From Paulinella micropora (lineage: Eukaryota; Cercozoa; Imbricatea; Euglyphida), in NCBI GenBank assembly GCA_009731375.1, contig BJOX01000068.1, positions 190,852-215,477 of the forward strand: a DNA stretch of 24,626 bases, written 5' to 3'. Position numbers and translations under genes: made by a program. The notes below the pieces were generated by a model. That model was not told the DNA's origin, made no database searches, and saw only the letters and a program-made list of their open reading frames with translations. Numbering within the stretch: position 1 is the first letter of the stretch; every line of letters begins with the position of its first letter. Positions 9,300 to 17,946 of the stretch are shown here, piece after piece.

Positions 9300-9602
9300 C
9301 TAATAACTATATCCAAAGCCGGGGTGAGTGAGCCCGACCATGCGATATGCCGACACAAGTAGAGACGGACCGTGCTGGTATGACGATATTAAGTATATCC
9401 AAAGAAAAAAATTTAATATGTCTACTATGAGAACATTTTTTGAGAACATCACCCTGGATACTTGAAGCAGGGTCGTACCAGGAACACCATCGCTAAACTC
9501 ACAAGCGATCCCCTTATACGGTGTCGTATCCATTTGCCGATTGACCCTCGCACTCATATGTTGCGATAAAAATGCCAAGTAACAACAATGGTATAAAAAC
9601 AT
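9300..9602 (-). CDS. 100-codon ORF with one hydrophobic segment (doubtful)
   Basis: The frame runs from a true ATG (9600-9602) to TAG, between pol and the 3' LTR, where some LTR elements keep an extra gene. Residues ~55-75 form a Val/Leu/Ile/Phe/Trp-rich stretch long enough to span a membrane. There is no signal peptide pattern, no Cys pairing and no known motif. Chance is a fair alternative for an ORF this short in AT-rich DNA. Confidence 0.2.
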   Translation of the reverse strand: MFLYHCCYLAFLSQHMSARVNRQMDTTPYKGIACEFSDGVPGTTLLQVSRVMFSKNVLIVDILNFFLWIYLISSYQHGPSLLVSAYRMVGLTHPGFGYSY

Positions 9603-9693
9603 TTTAATAAGACATGATCTGACATGGGCACTATGAGATTAATCCACATGCAGCTTTCAATGTCCGACGCGTGATAAAAGAAAAAAATGTCAC

Positions 9694-12600
9694 TTACTGC
9701 CTTCGTCGCCTTGCGCGAACCCCTTTGCCAGGTGGCGGGCCGCCAACAAAAGTCAAGTCAAACTTCGACTCCTCCAGAATGTCCCATATTTTGTTAGGGA
9801 TGGCGCCCAAAGATAAGTCAAAAGGAATGTCAAGCACTCCTCTAGGCAGTGACTGAATAGTCCACGCAGTGTGGTCTTTGTCTCGAAGGGTAATAGTATC
9901 ATCCCATGTCTCGAGATTTTTCGCGTCTTTGTACACCGGTAAATATTGTCTAGCTTTTGGATCCTCAACAGGGTCCATGCTTCTCCAAAAATGGAGTACC
10001 GGTTGTATCGTTTTTGCTGCTAAGGATCTCTTCGATGTCCGTGCTGCCCGTGTAGTCTGCGGGACCGCCACAGCTCGCATGAGATAAAGATCTGAGAGAG
10101 TGTCATCGGCAACATGAGATTCTGCCGGTCTCAACAGATAAAAAGCGTCTCGGACCCACTTGATGGCCGCAATCGCCTCTCCTTCCCTCCATCGCACATG
10201 GCGAATATCCACATTACCCGCGTTCGGGTTAGTGTCCTTCTCCCCTCCTCCTCCATGGACATCCGTCGCTCGCGTCGACCTTGCCACCTTCCTCGGTTGG
10301 TCGAAGATGAGATCGTTTTGCGCTCTCCTCCTCTGCGCCTCCGTGAACTTCTCCTTCGTACCGCCGCGGACTATGGGGGCTTTAGACTGAGTCCCCGCCG
10401 CGCTTTTGCGGTTTGAGTCTTCCTTACTCTCCTTCTCGGTCTCCTCCTTCTCCGTGACCGGTGCCCGATAGGCATTCTCCTCCTCTAAGGTATCCTCCTT
10501 CTGTATAGGCGGTACCTCTTTGAAGTCCTCCTTCATCCGTTTCAACGCCTCCTCAACGGATTCATCCTCAAGTAAGAAGGGGTCATATTTGATCAGCCTT
10601 CGAACATTCACAATCTGCACCTTCCCTCTACCCCTGATCTTATAATTCAGAGGTCCCATCTGTTCCATGATCTGGTATGGTCCTTTCCAGTGGGTAAACA
10701 GCTTAGAGCTAACCCCCTTAGGGACTTGAGGATGGTACAAGAGTACAATATCCCCAACCTGGAAACGGACTTGATCTAAGTGCGCTTGTCGCACTCCTTG
10801 TGCGTCAGTCTTTCTGCGCTCCGCCTCCCTGTGCGCCGCAACTATTTGTTCCGCCTCCATCTTCGCTCTTAGTCTCATCCCGAACAACTCATCCTCATCT
10901 GCCCAAGTGTCTTTTGGATGCAGAAGTGAGGTTGGGATATTAGGCTCTCGGCCGTAAACCAATTGATATGGCGAGACTGAGCTCCTGGCTCCTCCTAATG
11001 CCGATGAGGGTAGACAGTTCATTGCAAAGGCAAATGAAGGTGCTGCCTCCACCCAGGCTCTCTGATTCTCCTTCTTCATACAGTACATCTTAAGCGAGGC
11101 TTTGAGAGGTCTATGTACCCGCTCGATCTTGCCATTCGCTCTCGGGTTATAGGCAGTAACATATTGCCATTTCATCCCGTAGTACTTAGATAGTCTGTCG
11201 ATGACTTCATTATTAAAGTCAGAACCTCGATCAGAACATATCTTTCTAGGCACTCCGATCTGCGAGACGATCCTATCGATCAGAGCCTCCGCAGTTGTCT
11301 TGCCTGTAGCGTCCTTAACAGGAACAACCCAGACATAATTGGTGGCTCGATCTATTGCGGTAAGAAGGTATCTGTACCCTTCTGCCGATTCGGGGAAAGG
11401 TCCCACATGATCGATGTGTAAAAATTCAAACATCCCGGCGTGTAACGGGAATGTACCGATCAGGCCAAAGTTCGCCTTCAGCGGTGTCTTTGTGGTTTTG
11501 CATGGGATGCATGCGTCCACTTCCCTGTCTATCTCCTCCTTCATCCCTTTCCACCAAAATCGCCTCGCTATGAACCAATGAGTTCTTTGTCGACCCGGAT
11601 GTGCCAGTAAGGGGCAGTTATGGGCTGCGACATATATAAAGCGCCTCAACTTCTCTGGTACCCAGAGAGTCCATTTGTCAGGCTGTGATGCAAATTTGCC
11701 ATGCTGGCCCTTGTACCACAATAGCCCATCTCTCCACGCCATCTCCTTCATCTGATCTTTGATCTGTGGAGTCTTTTTAAGCTCATTAGGGTTCTTGTAT
11801 AACGTTATGAGCTCCTTGAACTCCGGATCCGTCGCCTGTTGCTGCCTCCACGCGGTAGGCGAGGCGATATGAATAGTACCGTCCTCCAACCTTACTCCTA
11901 CCCTTTCCGGGTCTTCATCAAGCTCGCTTCGATTTTCCGGTGGAGATTCAGTACAGACCTCAGTCGTCTCCTCCTCTTCTTTTATATTCGCCTTCGCGTT
12001 CTCGTATGCCTCATAAGACCACTCAGCGTCTTCGAGAACATGCGCCTCACAGCATATGCCATGCTCCGGGCCTTGAGGACTATATCGTAGACCCGTGCGG
12101 TCATAACGAACGCCTCTTGCCATCTGCATCGCCTCTATGTGGCTCACCTCGTATACCTTGTCCGTGGACAGGTCCATCATCTCCACTGATGATACGAGAG
12201 CCGACACCTCCGACTGAAACTCTAGCCTGGAAAGGCTATCAGCGACTACGTTTCGCTTTCCCGGTAAGTAGACCATCGTGAAATTGAAACATGACAAGAA
12301 AGCTTGCCACCGCGCCAAACGGCCGGTTTGTTCATGATTCATCAACCAAAGAAGGTTGTGATGATCGGTCCTAACCGTGAATAGAGGTCCTCCCCACAAG
12401 TATTCTCTGAGCCTCTTGAGAGCCCATACTACTGCCAACGCCTCCCTCTGTCGCGTGCAGTAATTTCGCTCCGCCGCACACAGCTTTCTACTAATAAACA
12501 TGATCGGGCGCAACTTTTTCTCCTCATCTTCCTGTTGCAGCACCGCGCCAATCGCAAACTTAGATGCATCCGTGTCGACTACGAACGGTTTCGTAAAGTC

Positions 12601-13044
12601 GGGCATCATAAGTACTAATCCGCCGTCCTTGGGATCTTTATAAATGATATCTTTGAGCGTATTAAACGCCTGCAAAGCCTCCTCATCCCACTTCTCAAAG
12701 TCTCCAAAATCAATCATCTTCTCCAGCTTAGCCCGAGTTGCACCCCAATCGGGTATGAACTGGCTGTAGTACTGTGCCATCGCAAGAAAAGAGTGTAACT
12801 CTGTGCGATTCTTTGGCAACTGTCTACTCATGATCTCCTCCCTCTTCTCGCGCGATATCGAGACCCTATTATGAGAAATCTCGTAACCCAAATACGTCAC
12901 ACTTGTCCTGGCAAGCTGACATTTCTTTAGGTTGCATTTCAGGCCAAAAGCTCCGATGCGCCTGAAGACATCTGACAAGTGATCGATATGCTCTTCCATT
13001 GTGTTAGAGTATACGATGATGTCATCGATTGTAACAAAATGCAT
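9694..13044 (-). CDS. pol: Pol, second part: RT catalytic motif, RNase H, integrase, unknown C-terminal tail
   Basis: 1,116 codons. Residues 4-12 carry the RT catalytic box (TIDD in place of the usual Y-x-D-D), followed by the RT thumb to ~150. RNase H spans ~155-273 with D157/D159 region, E201, D227 and D269. Integrase has an HHCC zinc domain (H475, H482, C512, C515; H-x6-H-x29-C-x2-C) and a DDE core (D545, D605, E641; D-x59-D-x35-E). A GPY/F-type module has KGPY at 787-790. Residues ~820-1116 have no recognised domain and no chromodomain pattern, and end in an Arg-rich tail. The frame's ATG at 13042-13044 is probably not a real start: the RT upstream of it lies in another frame that overlaps 13022-13071, and a +1 shift is needed to join them. 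Terminal TG/CA LTRs and the CTTT duplication show that the integrase family worked on this element. Confidence 0.93.
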   Translation of the reverse strand: MHFVTIDDIIVYSNTMEEHIDHLSDVFRRIGAFGLKCNLKKCQLARTSVTYLGYEISHNRVSISREKREEIMSRQLPKNRTELHSFLAMAQYYSQFIPDWGATRAKLEKMIDFGDFEKWDEEALQAFNTLKDIIYKDPKDGGLVLMMPDFTKPFVVDTDASKFAIGAVLQQEDEEKKLRPIMFISRKLCAAERNYCTRQREALAVVWALKRLREYLWGGPLFTVRTDHHNLLWLMNHEQTGRLARWQAFLSCFNFTMVYLPGKRNVVADSLSRLEFQSEVSALVSSVEMMDLSTDKVYEVSHIEAMQMARGVRYDRTGLRYSPQGPEHGICCEAHVLEDAEWSYEAYENAKANIKEEEETTEVCTESPPENRSELDEDPERVGVRLEDGTIHIASPTAWRQQQATDPEFKELITLYKNPNELKKTPQIKDQMKEMAWRDGLLWYKGQHGKFASQPDKWTLWVPEKLRRFIYVAAHNCPLLAHPGRQRTHWFIARRFWWKGMKEEIDREVDACIPCKTTKTPLKANFGLIGTFPLHAGMFEFLHIDHVGPFPESAEGYRYLLTAIDRATNYVWVVPVKDATGKTTAEALIDRIVSQIGVPRKICSDRGSDFNNEVIDRLSKYYGMKWQYVTAYNPRANGKIERVHRPLKASLKMYCMKKENQRAWVEAAPSFAFAMNCLPSSALGGARSSVSPYQLVYGREPNIPTSLLHPKDTWADEDELFGMRLRAKMEAEQIVAAHREAERRKTDAQGVRQAHLDQVRFQVGDIVLLYHPQVPKGVSSKLFTHWKGPYQIMEQMGPLNYKIRGRGKVQIVNVRRLIKYDPFLLEDESVEEALKRMKEDFKEVPPIQKEDTLEEENAYRAPVTEKEETEKESKEDSNRKSAAGTQSKAPIVRGGTKEKFTEAQRRRAQNDLIFDQPRKVARSTRATDVHGGGGEKDTNPNAGNVDIRHVRWREGEAIAAIKWVRDAFYLLRPAESHVADDTLSDLYLMRAVAVPQTTRAARTSKRSLAAKTIQPVLHFWRSMDPVEDPKARQYLPVYKDAKNLETWDDTITLRDKDHTAWTIQSLPRGVLDIPFDLSLGAIPNKIWDILEESKFDLTFVGGPPPGKGVRARRRRQ

Positions 13045-15442
13045 ATTCTCCCGCCTTCTGTCCTCTCCTTCTCATAAAACCATCCTCCGACTGGTCGTCA
13101 TATTGACCGCTCAACATCTTCTGCATCGCCTTCTGAAAGAGCCCCGGGGCCTGTTTGAGTCCCATTGGAAGCACCTTCCACTGGTATATTTCCATACCCA
13201 CAACGAATGCAGTCAGCCATCTGGATTTCTCGTCCAGTGGTATCTGCCAGAAGCCGTTCTTAAGGTCAATGACCGAATAGAATTTAGCATTCCGCAGCAC
13301 CCTTCTGCCTTCTTCTAAGGTCGGCAGAGGATTTCTCTCTTCCTCTAGCACCTTATTCACACGGGCATAATTGATCGTCAAGCGCCATTCTCCTCCTGGC
13401 TTAGGGACGATTTTCGGTTGAGAGACAATTGGAGATGTAGATCTCTCAATAAAGTCCTCATCGAGCAACTGTCTCACATTCTCCTCCGCTATTTTTGCCT
13501 CATGTATGCTCAAATTTGCCCTCCGTGGTGCCGGAGATGGCTCCGCACCCGGTATCTTGTAAATGACAGCAGTGAAGTCATCCGACTTTACACCACCTGC
13601 CCGAGGAGGGTCGAAAATTTCTCTGTACGCCTCCATCTTAGCTTTGAGAAACGCCTTCTCTCTCTCCGAACCCACTCCTTCTTCTAAAATTTTCCGCGCC
13701 GCCGCTTGGAAATCTTCCTCCGACATCTTCTTATGCTCCTTGAGGGGCGCTAAGTCCTCCTCCAAACTCAAATCTTCCTCGGACAAATCGTCTAGTCCCG
13801 TTCTTTCATACGTGACTGTGTCCGGCTCATCATCATGACCCAGCCCGACAAGCATATCAATAAGGTTCGCGTATTGTATCGGAGCCTTACGGGTGTAGAA
13901 ACCATCAAAGCATGTGAAAGCTTGAGGTATCAATTTCAACTTGTCCTGGGCTCTGAGCTTTTGCTTGTATGCACTGCTCTGCTCCCGAGACCCGAGTCGA
14001 CAAGCCACCACTAACTGTTGCTTGCGAGAAGGAACAGGTATAGGATGATCAATAAGCCGGTCCCTTATCTCCTGTGCCCAGATCGCCTTCTCATTGTATG
14101 GCAGAATGACAGTATACGGCTTGTTACTCTCAAATAGAGTCCGTAGACACTTTTTCACTTCAGTTAATGAGCGCGGCCAGGTAGGCACATCGCCCCAAAA
14201 GTTCGTGATAAAAGTTTTAATGTCATCCGCTGGAGTATCGGGGATACGCCCCTTCCTCCTTGGCACAAACGCCTCTCTCTTCTCATCTGACACCTTCGCA
14301 TGGTAACAGTAGCCATTAGTAATATGGACATCTGCCCCGCCACCTTCTGCGAATCTGGCCAACGACGGGCACTGTTTCGCAACACATATTATCTCCTCAT
14401 TACGCGCTACGACTAAGTCATCAATAGACTTTCTGTCCCATGCGGGAATCGTAACCGTATACGCCTGCATCTCCGTCTCCCAATTGTCGGTCCAGGTCAG
14501 TTCCTCCGGCACTGTGACATAGGGGTGTACATAGGCTTCAGTTGCCTCATGTACGAAGGCCAACTTTTTCCTCTCCGTTGCTAGACTCAGCTCAAAAGCC
14601 TCGTATGAGTCAGTAGCAGTCATCGGATTAATATCCTCCTCCTCTCCATTCTTCACTCCATAAATCACCCGCCGTGCGGCGCAATCGATCACAGCCCCCA
14701 TCGTAGCCAATTGGTCATACGACAGCAGGATTGAACCGTGGTAATCGGGGACAACATAGAGGTCCGCACGATATACTCGACCGGATTTCAATTTGAAAAT
14801 TAATGTGACGATGCCCGTAATTTCCGTACGGCTGCCTACCCCTTTTAGGGTCCCCTTTGTTTTTCTAATGTTTTTGTCCACCCATGTCCGGTGACTATTC
14901 AAAAACTTCTGGCCGACAATATTAATATTCGCCATCGTATCATTACCAACTTTTAATGTGGTTTGTAAAGTTTCACAAAAGAGGTCAGTGTAGCATAGCG
15001 CGTCTGGTCTATGTAAACTAGCCGCTAGCACATGAATTTTTCGTTGTAGGGTTTTGAGTCTAAGCTCAAGTTCCTTGTCCTCTTCTCGTTCTCCCCCCTT
15101 TTCCGCCAACTTAACTTCTTGAGTCTCCGGGGCTTCCGGTATCTCGAGTGTCTTTTGGACAGAGTCTGGTACACCGAGTGTACTCGTGTCTATAGCAGAG
15201 ACTATTGAGTCCTTTGGCGGGGGTACGGTCCGCTGCTTCTTCGTAGGAGAAGACCTAGCCTTTGGTTTCGGCTTCCTCTCCTCCATCGCCTTCTTCGCCT
15301 TCCTATTCGCATCATTTATCATATTAGCTCTCGAAGGATGAACTAGCAAGTGCTTACCTTGAGGCTTGTGAGGCTGTGTGCCTTCACCTTCACGTCTGGG
15401 AGGAACGGAACCGTTCGTATCCTGTTCATCAACAGTAGGCAT
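13022..15442 (-). CDS. pol: Pol, first part: protease-like domain, spacer, RT fingers and palm
   Basis: 806 codons from the first ATG, although translation probably enters from Gag through the UGA at 15518-15520, since the frame is the same and open in between. Residues 1-130 are basic and charged linker. A retropepsin-like fold spans ~150-265: D168-T-M-A-N aligns with D-T-G-A, then a flap-like strand pair, then ILLSYDQL in place of the usual I-L-G-x-D-x-L. Residues ~275-590 match no family that I know. RT starts near 640: LLDEDFIERSTSPIVSQPKI, WRLTINYARVNK, the motif A segment FYSVIDLKNGFWQIPL (D726) and PMGLKQAPGLFQ. About 20 codons later the frame leaves RT at residues 780-806 and stops, just before the catalytic TIDD that lies in the next frame. 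The element copy is thus broken, or uses an unusual shift. Confidence 0.9.
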   Translation of the reverse strand: MPTVDEQDTNGSVPPRREGEGTQPHKPQGKHLLVHPSRANMINDANRKAKKAMEERKPKPKARSSPTKKQRTVPPPKDSIVSAIDTSTLGVPDSVQKTLEIPEAPETQEVKLAEKGGEREEDKELELRLKTLQRKIHVLAASLHRPDALCYTDLFCETLQTTLKVGNDTMANINIVGQKFLNSHRTWVDKNIRKTKGTLKGVGSRTEITGIVTLIFKLKSGRVYRADLYVVPDYHGSILLSYDQLATMGAVIDCAARRVIYGVKNGEEEDINPMTATDSYEAFELSLATERKKLAFVHEATEAYVHPYVTVPEELTWTDNWETEMQAYTVTIPAWDRKSIDDLVVARNEEIICVAKQCPSLARFAEGGGADVHITNGYCYHAKVSDEKREAFVPRRKGRIPDTPADDIKTFITNFWGDVPTWPRSLTEVKKCLRTLFESNKPYTVILPYNEKAIWAQEIRDRLIDHPIPVPSRKQQLVVACRLGSREQSSAYKQKLRAQDKLKLIPQAFTCFDGFYTRKAPIQYANLIDMLVGLGHDDEPDTVTYERTGLDDLSEEDLSLEEDLAPLKEHKKMSEEDFQAAARKILEEGVGSEREKAFLKAKMEAYREIFDPPRAGGVKSDDFTAVIYKIPGAEPSPAPRRANLSIHEAKIAEENVRQLLDEDFIERSTSPIVSQPKIVPKPGGEWRLTINYARVNKVLEEERNPLPTLEEGRRVLRNAKFYSVIDLKNGFWQIPLDEKSRWLTAFVVGMEIYQWKVLPMGLKQAPGLFQKAMQKMLSGQYDDQSEDGFMRRRGQKAGEYAFCYNR

Positions 15443-15514
15443 AACTGTGACTGTCGGATTAAAAAGAACAGTTTTTATCTCCTTCTCTCTCTTCTTTTCC
15501 TCTCTCTTCTCCTC

Positions 15515-15520
15515 CCGTCA
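15515..15520 (-). promoter_or_regulatory. UGA-CGG stop between gag and pol (readthrough site candidate)
   Basis: The single stop TGA at 15518-15520 is followed by CGG. On both sides the same frame is open (18067 to 13022). UGA followed by CGG is one of the known leaky contexts in RNA viruses that make polymerase by readthrough. A CGA-to-TGA mutation is the alternative. Confidence 0.55.
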
Positions 15521-17809
15521 GTCTACGACGACAACACGCTCACCTGAGCCGGTGTCTTCGTCTTGACGTCCCCCCTCCGTAGCGGTATAAGCTTGCTGGG
15601 GGTAGTTGGAGCTGGAACTGGTGCTATAATTCCAGTATCCGTGTCCTCTGGGAGGGCGCGCTGGGGTCCGTCCTCCCCTTCCACGAAAGCCTCGTCCTCG
15701 TGGTGCCGCCCCTCTTGGTGTCCCTCGGGACCCTCGTGACGATCCTCTCGTCTCTCCTCCTCCTCTAGTCGGCGCCTTTGATCGGCCCGATGTCTCTCTC
15801 TTCTCCCTTCTCTTCATTCTGTCAAGGAAGTAAATGATGGCCTCCCGGAACTCCGCATCCGAGACCATATTCGCATTCCACCTCCCCTCCTCCAACTCCT
15901 TCTTGTACATGGCGTACATGGTCTTTTTCATGCCTTCGAGCTCTCTAAGGAAAAGATTTCGCTGCCTATCATCAAGAGAGTCGTGGCTGAAGAGGCAATT
16001 GCCTACTCCTTTCTGTGCCTCATGCTTACACGCCATGTATGAAAAATAGCGGTAGCACGGCGTCGGCTCATCATCTCTCCCCCTCTTGAGACCTGCCGTT
16101 CGAGTTGCATGTGCTGCTTGAGCACCTCCAACCCCCTGTGTCGCGGCACTGGAGAATGACTCGGTGGCCGTGTCCAATTCGGAACACGCGTCGAGCACCT
16201 CCTTGAACAGGTCGCCCGGCGGAGTAGCCGCTACAGTCCTCTCGTATATATTCGTTTCTAAAAAATCCGCCGTCTTCACCGCCGTGAAGGTCGGACAGGA
16301 CTGTATGATCCTTGCGAGCTTGCTCGGGTGTCGTGTACACAAAGCACTCAGGAAGTACAAAATGATAGACTTCCGGCTATAAAAGAGCCCGTACTTGGCG
16401 CTGACCTCAGTGAGGATCGCTGCCAACCTCGTGCCAATGCCCAGCCCTTCGTTCACCTCTTGAAAAATCTCAAACCCAATCAAAGTACCAGTGCACAGGT
16501 GCTGATACCCATGAGTTTTAAAGTATTGCAAGAGGACGGCAACTGGCACCGTGCATTGCAGGTCTGAGGCTGCTCTCCTAGCCGCCACCTCTACCGCTCT
16601 CATCGCCTTGTACTCCCCAACATCAAACCCTTGTGTGATGATTGATGGGTCCAACAAGGTGTACAACGCCTCATACTCCTGTGTTTCGTCCGTTGGATGC
16701 TGCTTCATACAAGCATCAATTCTTCTGAGCTTGTCTCGAAGGTTCGCATCCGTGTCCTTCTGACTCGCTGTCTCTGCATACAGCGTCAGAGCAGTGGCAT
16801 CGGACTTTGTATATTTTTGGAAGGCCTGTATGATAGCCTGTCTGTCCTTTTTGTCATTACTGTTGACAATGACAGTGGTAGGCGCTGAGCTAGTCGCAGG
16901 GGCCGAAGGGGCTGTGTGGGCTGACGGGGCGGAGCGACCCGAGGGAGCCATATAAGATCCAGAGGAATATCTCGGTCCCTTTTTTCCCGCCGCCTTGGCT
17001 AATGCAATCTTTGCCTCCATCTCCTTCTTTTCTTTCTCAGCCGCTAGCTCTTTGATATACAGCTCTTGGGCATGATGAAAAAAAGACAGGATCTCAGCTG
17101 CCTTCCGAAGGAACAAGGCCTTCTCCGCCAACTCCTTCTCTCCCGCTTTATTGGTGGGGGGTGGTGCGGCCGTCCCCTCCAAGATCGTATGATCCTTCGT
17201 GAAGACCCACCTCTTCCATGCGTCATCCTTCACCAAGGCCGCATGCAGCTTCTTCATCCTCGTCACCCCTCCAGCTTCGCCTTCTATTTCCCTCAGGGCC
17301 GGGTGAAGGTCCCTGCCAAACTGGGTGTGTTGGAGTTTACCCAGGTCCACTAACTTGGCCTCCATAAGTTTCAGAGACACATCCATGACATTGATCTGTC
17401 CTTTTGGATTCCTGAACTTAAACTCCTTTTCCACTCTCTTTATTGAATCAATGTCCTGACCAGGATCGAGCAACCTAGCCAGTGCTCTTGTGTTCCATGG
17501 CAGCACAGTCTTTCCAGTCTGGTACTCAAAGAGTATAGCACACTCAAACACTGTCCATGAGAGGTCGAGTAGCTCCAGTAAAGACATATTGTCCCCAAAT
17601 GAGACATGTTGCACCTGTAACTGTGCACCGTCGTCTCTGAGGAATTCTGCCAGAGGCAGAGCTTGCCTTGGGAGAGGGTAACAGATGTCCTCCTTCTTCA
17701 AGGGTTGTCCCCATCGCATTTCTTGGGGAATGTATAGCCATTTATAGGCCTCATCCTTCCCTTTCTTCTCCTCAAACTCCTTCTTACTTAGTTTGCCATA
17801 TTCGGCCAC
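15518..17809 (-). CDS. gag: Gag with CCCH zinc finger and Arg-Gly tail
   Basis: 763 codons are shown, beginning at a GTG that is only a frame landmark. The frame stays open upstream to 18067 without an ATG, and the first in-frame ATG is codon 31 (17717-17719). Residues ~50-270 are mixed alpha-helical with a Lys/Glu coiled-coil-like segment at ~225-275. Residues ~280-315 are an Ala/Pro/Ser linker, and ~320-550 a second helical domain, in the place of a capsid. A zinc-finger candidate follows (C585, C594, C605, H609; C-x8-C-x10-C-x3-H) instead of the usual CCHC knuckle. Residues ~680-725 form an Arg-Gly-rich stretch that should bind RNA. It ends in TGA followed by CGG, with pol open in the same frame. 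The assignment as Gag rests on position and composition; no capsid motif is recognised by eye. Confidence 0.8.
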   Translation of the reverse strand: MAEYGKLSKKEFEEKKGKDEAYKWLYIPQEMRWGQPLKKEDICYPLPRQALPLAEFLRDDGAQLQVQHVSFGDNMSLLELLDLSWTVFECAILFEYQTGKTVLPWNTRALARLLDPGQDIDSIKRVEKEFKFRNPKGQINVMDVSLKLMEAKLVDLGKLQHTQFGRDLHPALREIEGEAGGVTRMKKLHAALVKDDAWKRWVFTKDHTILEGTAAPPPTNKAGEKELAEKALFLRKAAEILSFFHHAQELYIKELAAEKEKKEMEAKIALAKAAGKKGPRYSSGSYMAPSGRSAPSAHTAPSAPATSSAPTTVIVNSNDKKDRQAIIQAFQKYTKSDATALTLYAETASQKDTDANLRDKLRRIDACMKQHPTDETQEYEALYTLLDPSIITQGFDVGEYKAMRAVEVAARRAASDLQCTVPVAVLLQYFKTHGYQHLCTGTLIGFEIFQEVNEGLGIGTRLAAILTEVSAKYGLFYSRKSIILYFLSALCTRHPSKLARIIQSCPTFTAVKTADFLETNIYERTVAATPPGDLFKEVLDACSELDTATESFSSAATQGVGGAQAAHATRTAGLKRGRDDEPTPCYRYFSYMACKHEAQKGVGNCLFSHDSLDDRQRNLFLRELEGMKKTMYAMYKKELEEGRWNANMVSDAEFREAIIYFLDRMKRREKRETSGRSKAPTRGGGETRGSSRGSRGTPRGAAPRGRGFRGRGGRTPARPPRGHGYWNYSTSSSSNYPQQAYTATEGGRQDEDTGSGERVVVVD

Positions 17810-17851
17810 AAACCTCGCTTCCTCTCCTCCCTTCTCCTCCTCCTCGACTTC

Positions 17852-17926
17852 CTCTGCTCCTCCTGTGTCAAAGGAAGGCGCAGTAAAAAATTGATTCTCT
17901 GCTCCTCCTGTGTCAAAGGAAGGTGC
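17852..17926 (-). repeat. 45-bp tandem repeat in the gag leader region
   Basis: CTCTGCTCCTCCTGTGTCAA and the following AGGAAGG occur at 17852 and again at 17897, 45 bp apart. In the gag frame this gives two copies of APSFDTGGAE; in the neighbouring frame it gives LPLTQEEQR twice. It keeps frame either way, so it does not decide which frame is translated. Confidence 0.85.
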
Positions 17927-17946
17927 CAGATCTCCTCCTTCTGCAT

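Larger units (their letters stand above)
8898..9693 (-). other. element region between pol stop and 3' LTR
   Basis: About 800 bp that is not part of Gag or Pol. The only frame worth naming is 9300-9602 (minus, listed separately). No chromodomain or env-like glycoprotein is seen. Confidence 0.6.

Noticed and set aside
9694-10587. Chromodomain at the pol C-terminus
   Set aside because: I looked for the Y-x-V-E-x-I-L and W-K-G-Y/W-E-P pattern and did not find it.
9671-12281. Plus-strand ORFs opposite pol
   Set aside because: They are antisense shadows of a strongly supported RT/RNase H/integrase frame.
17807-17809. Start codon of Gag at 17809
   Set aside because: The codon is GTG, not ATG, and the frame is open upstream. 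The same holds for apparent starts at 18234, 18632 and 23362.
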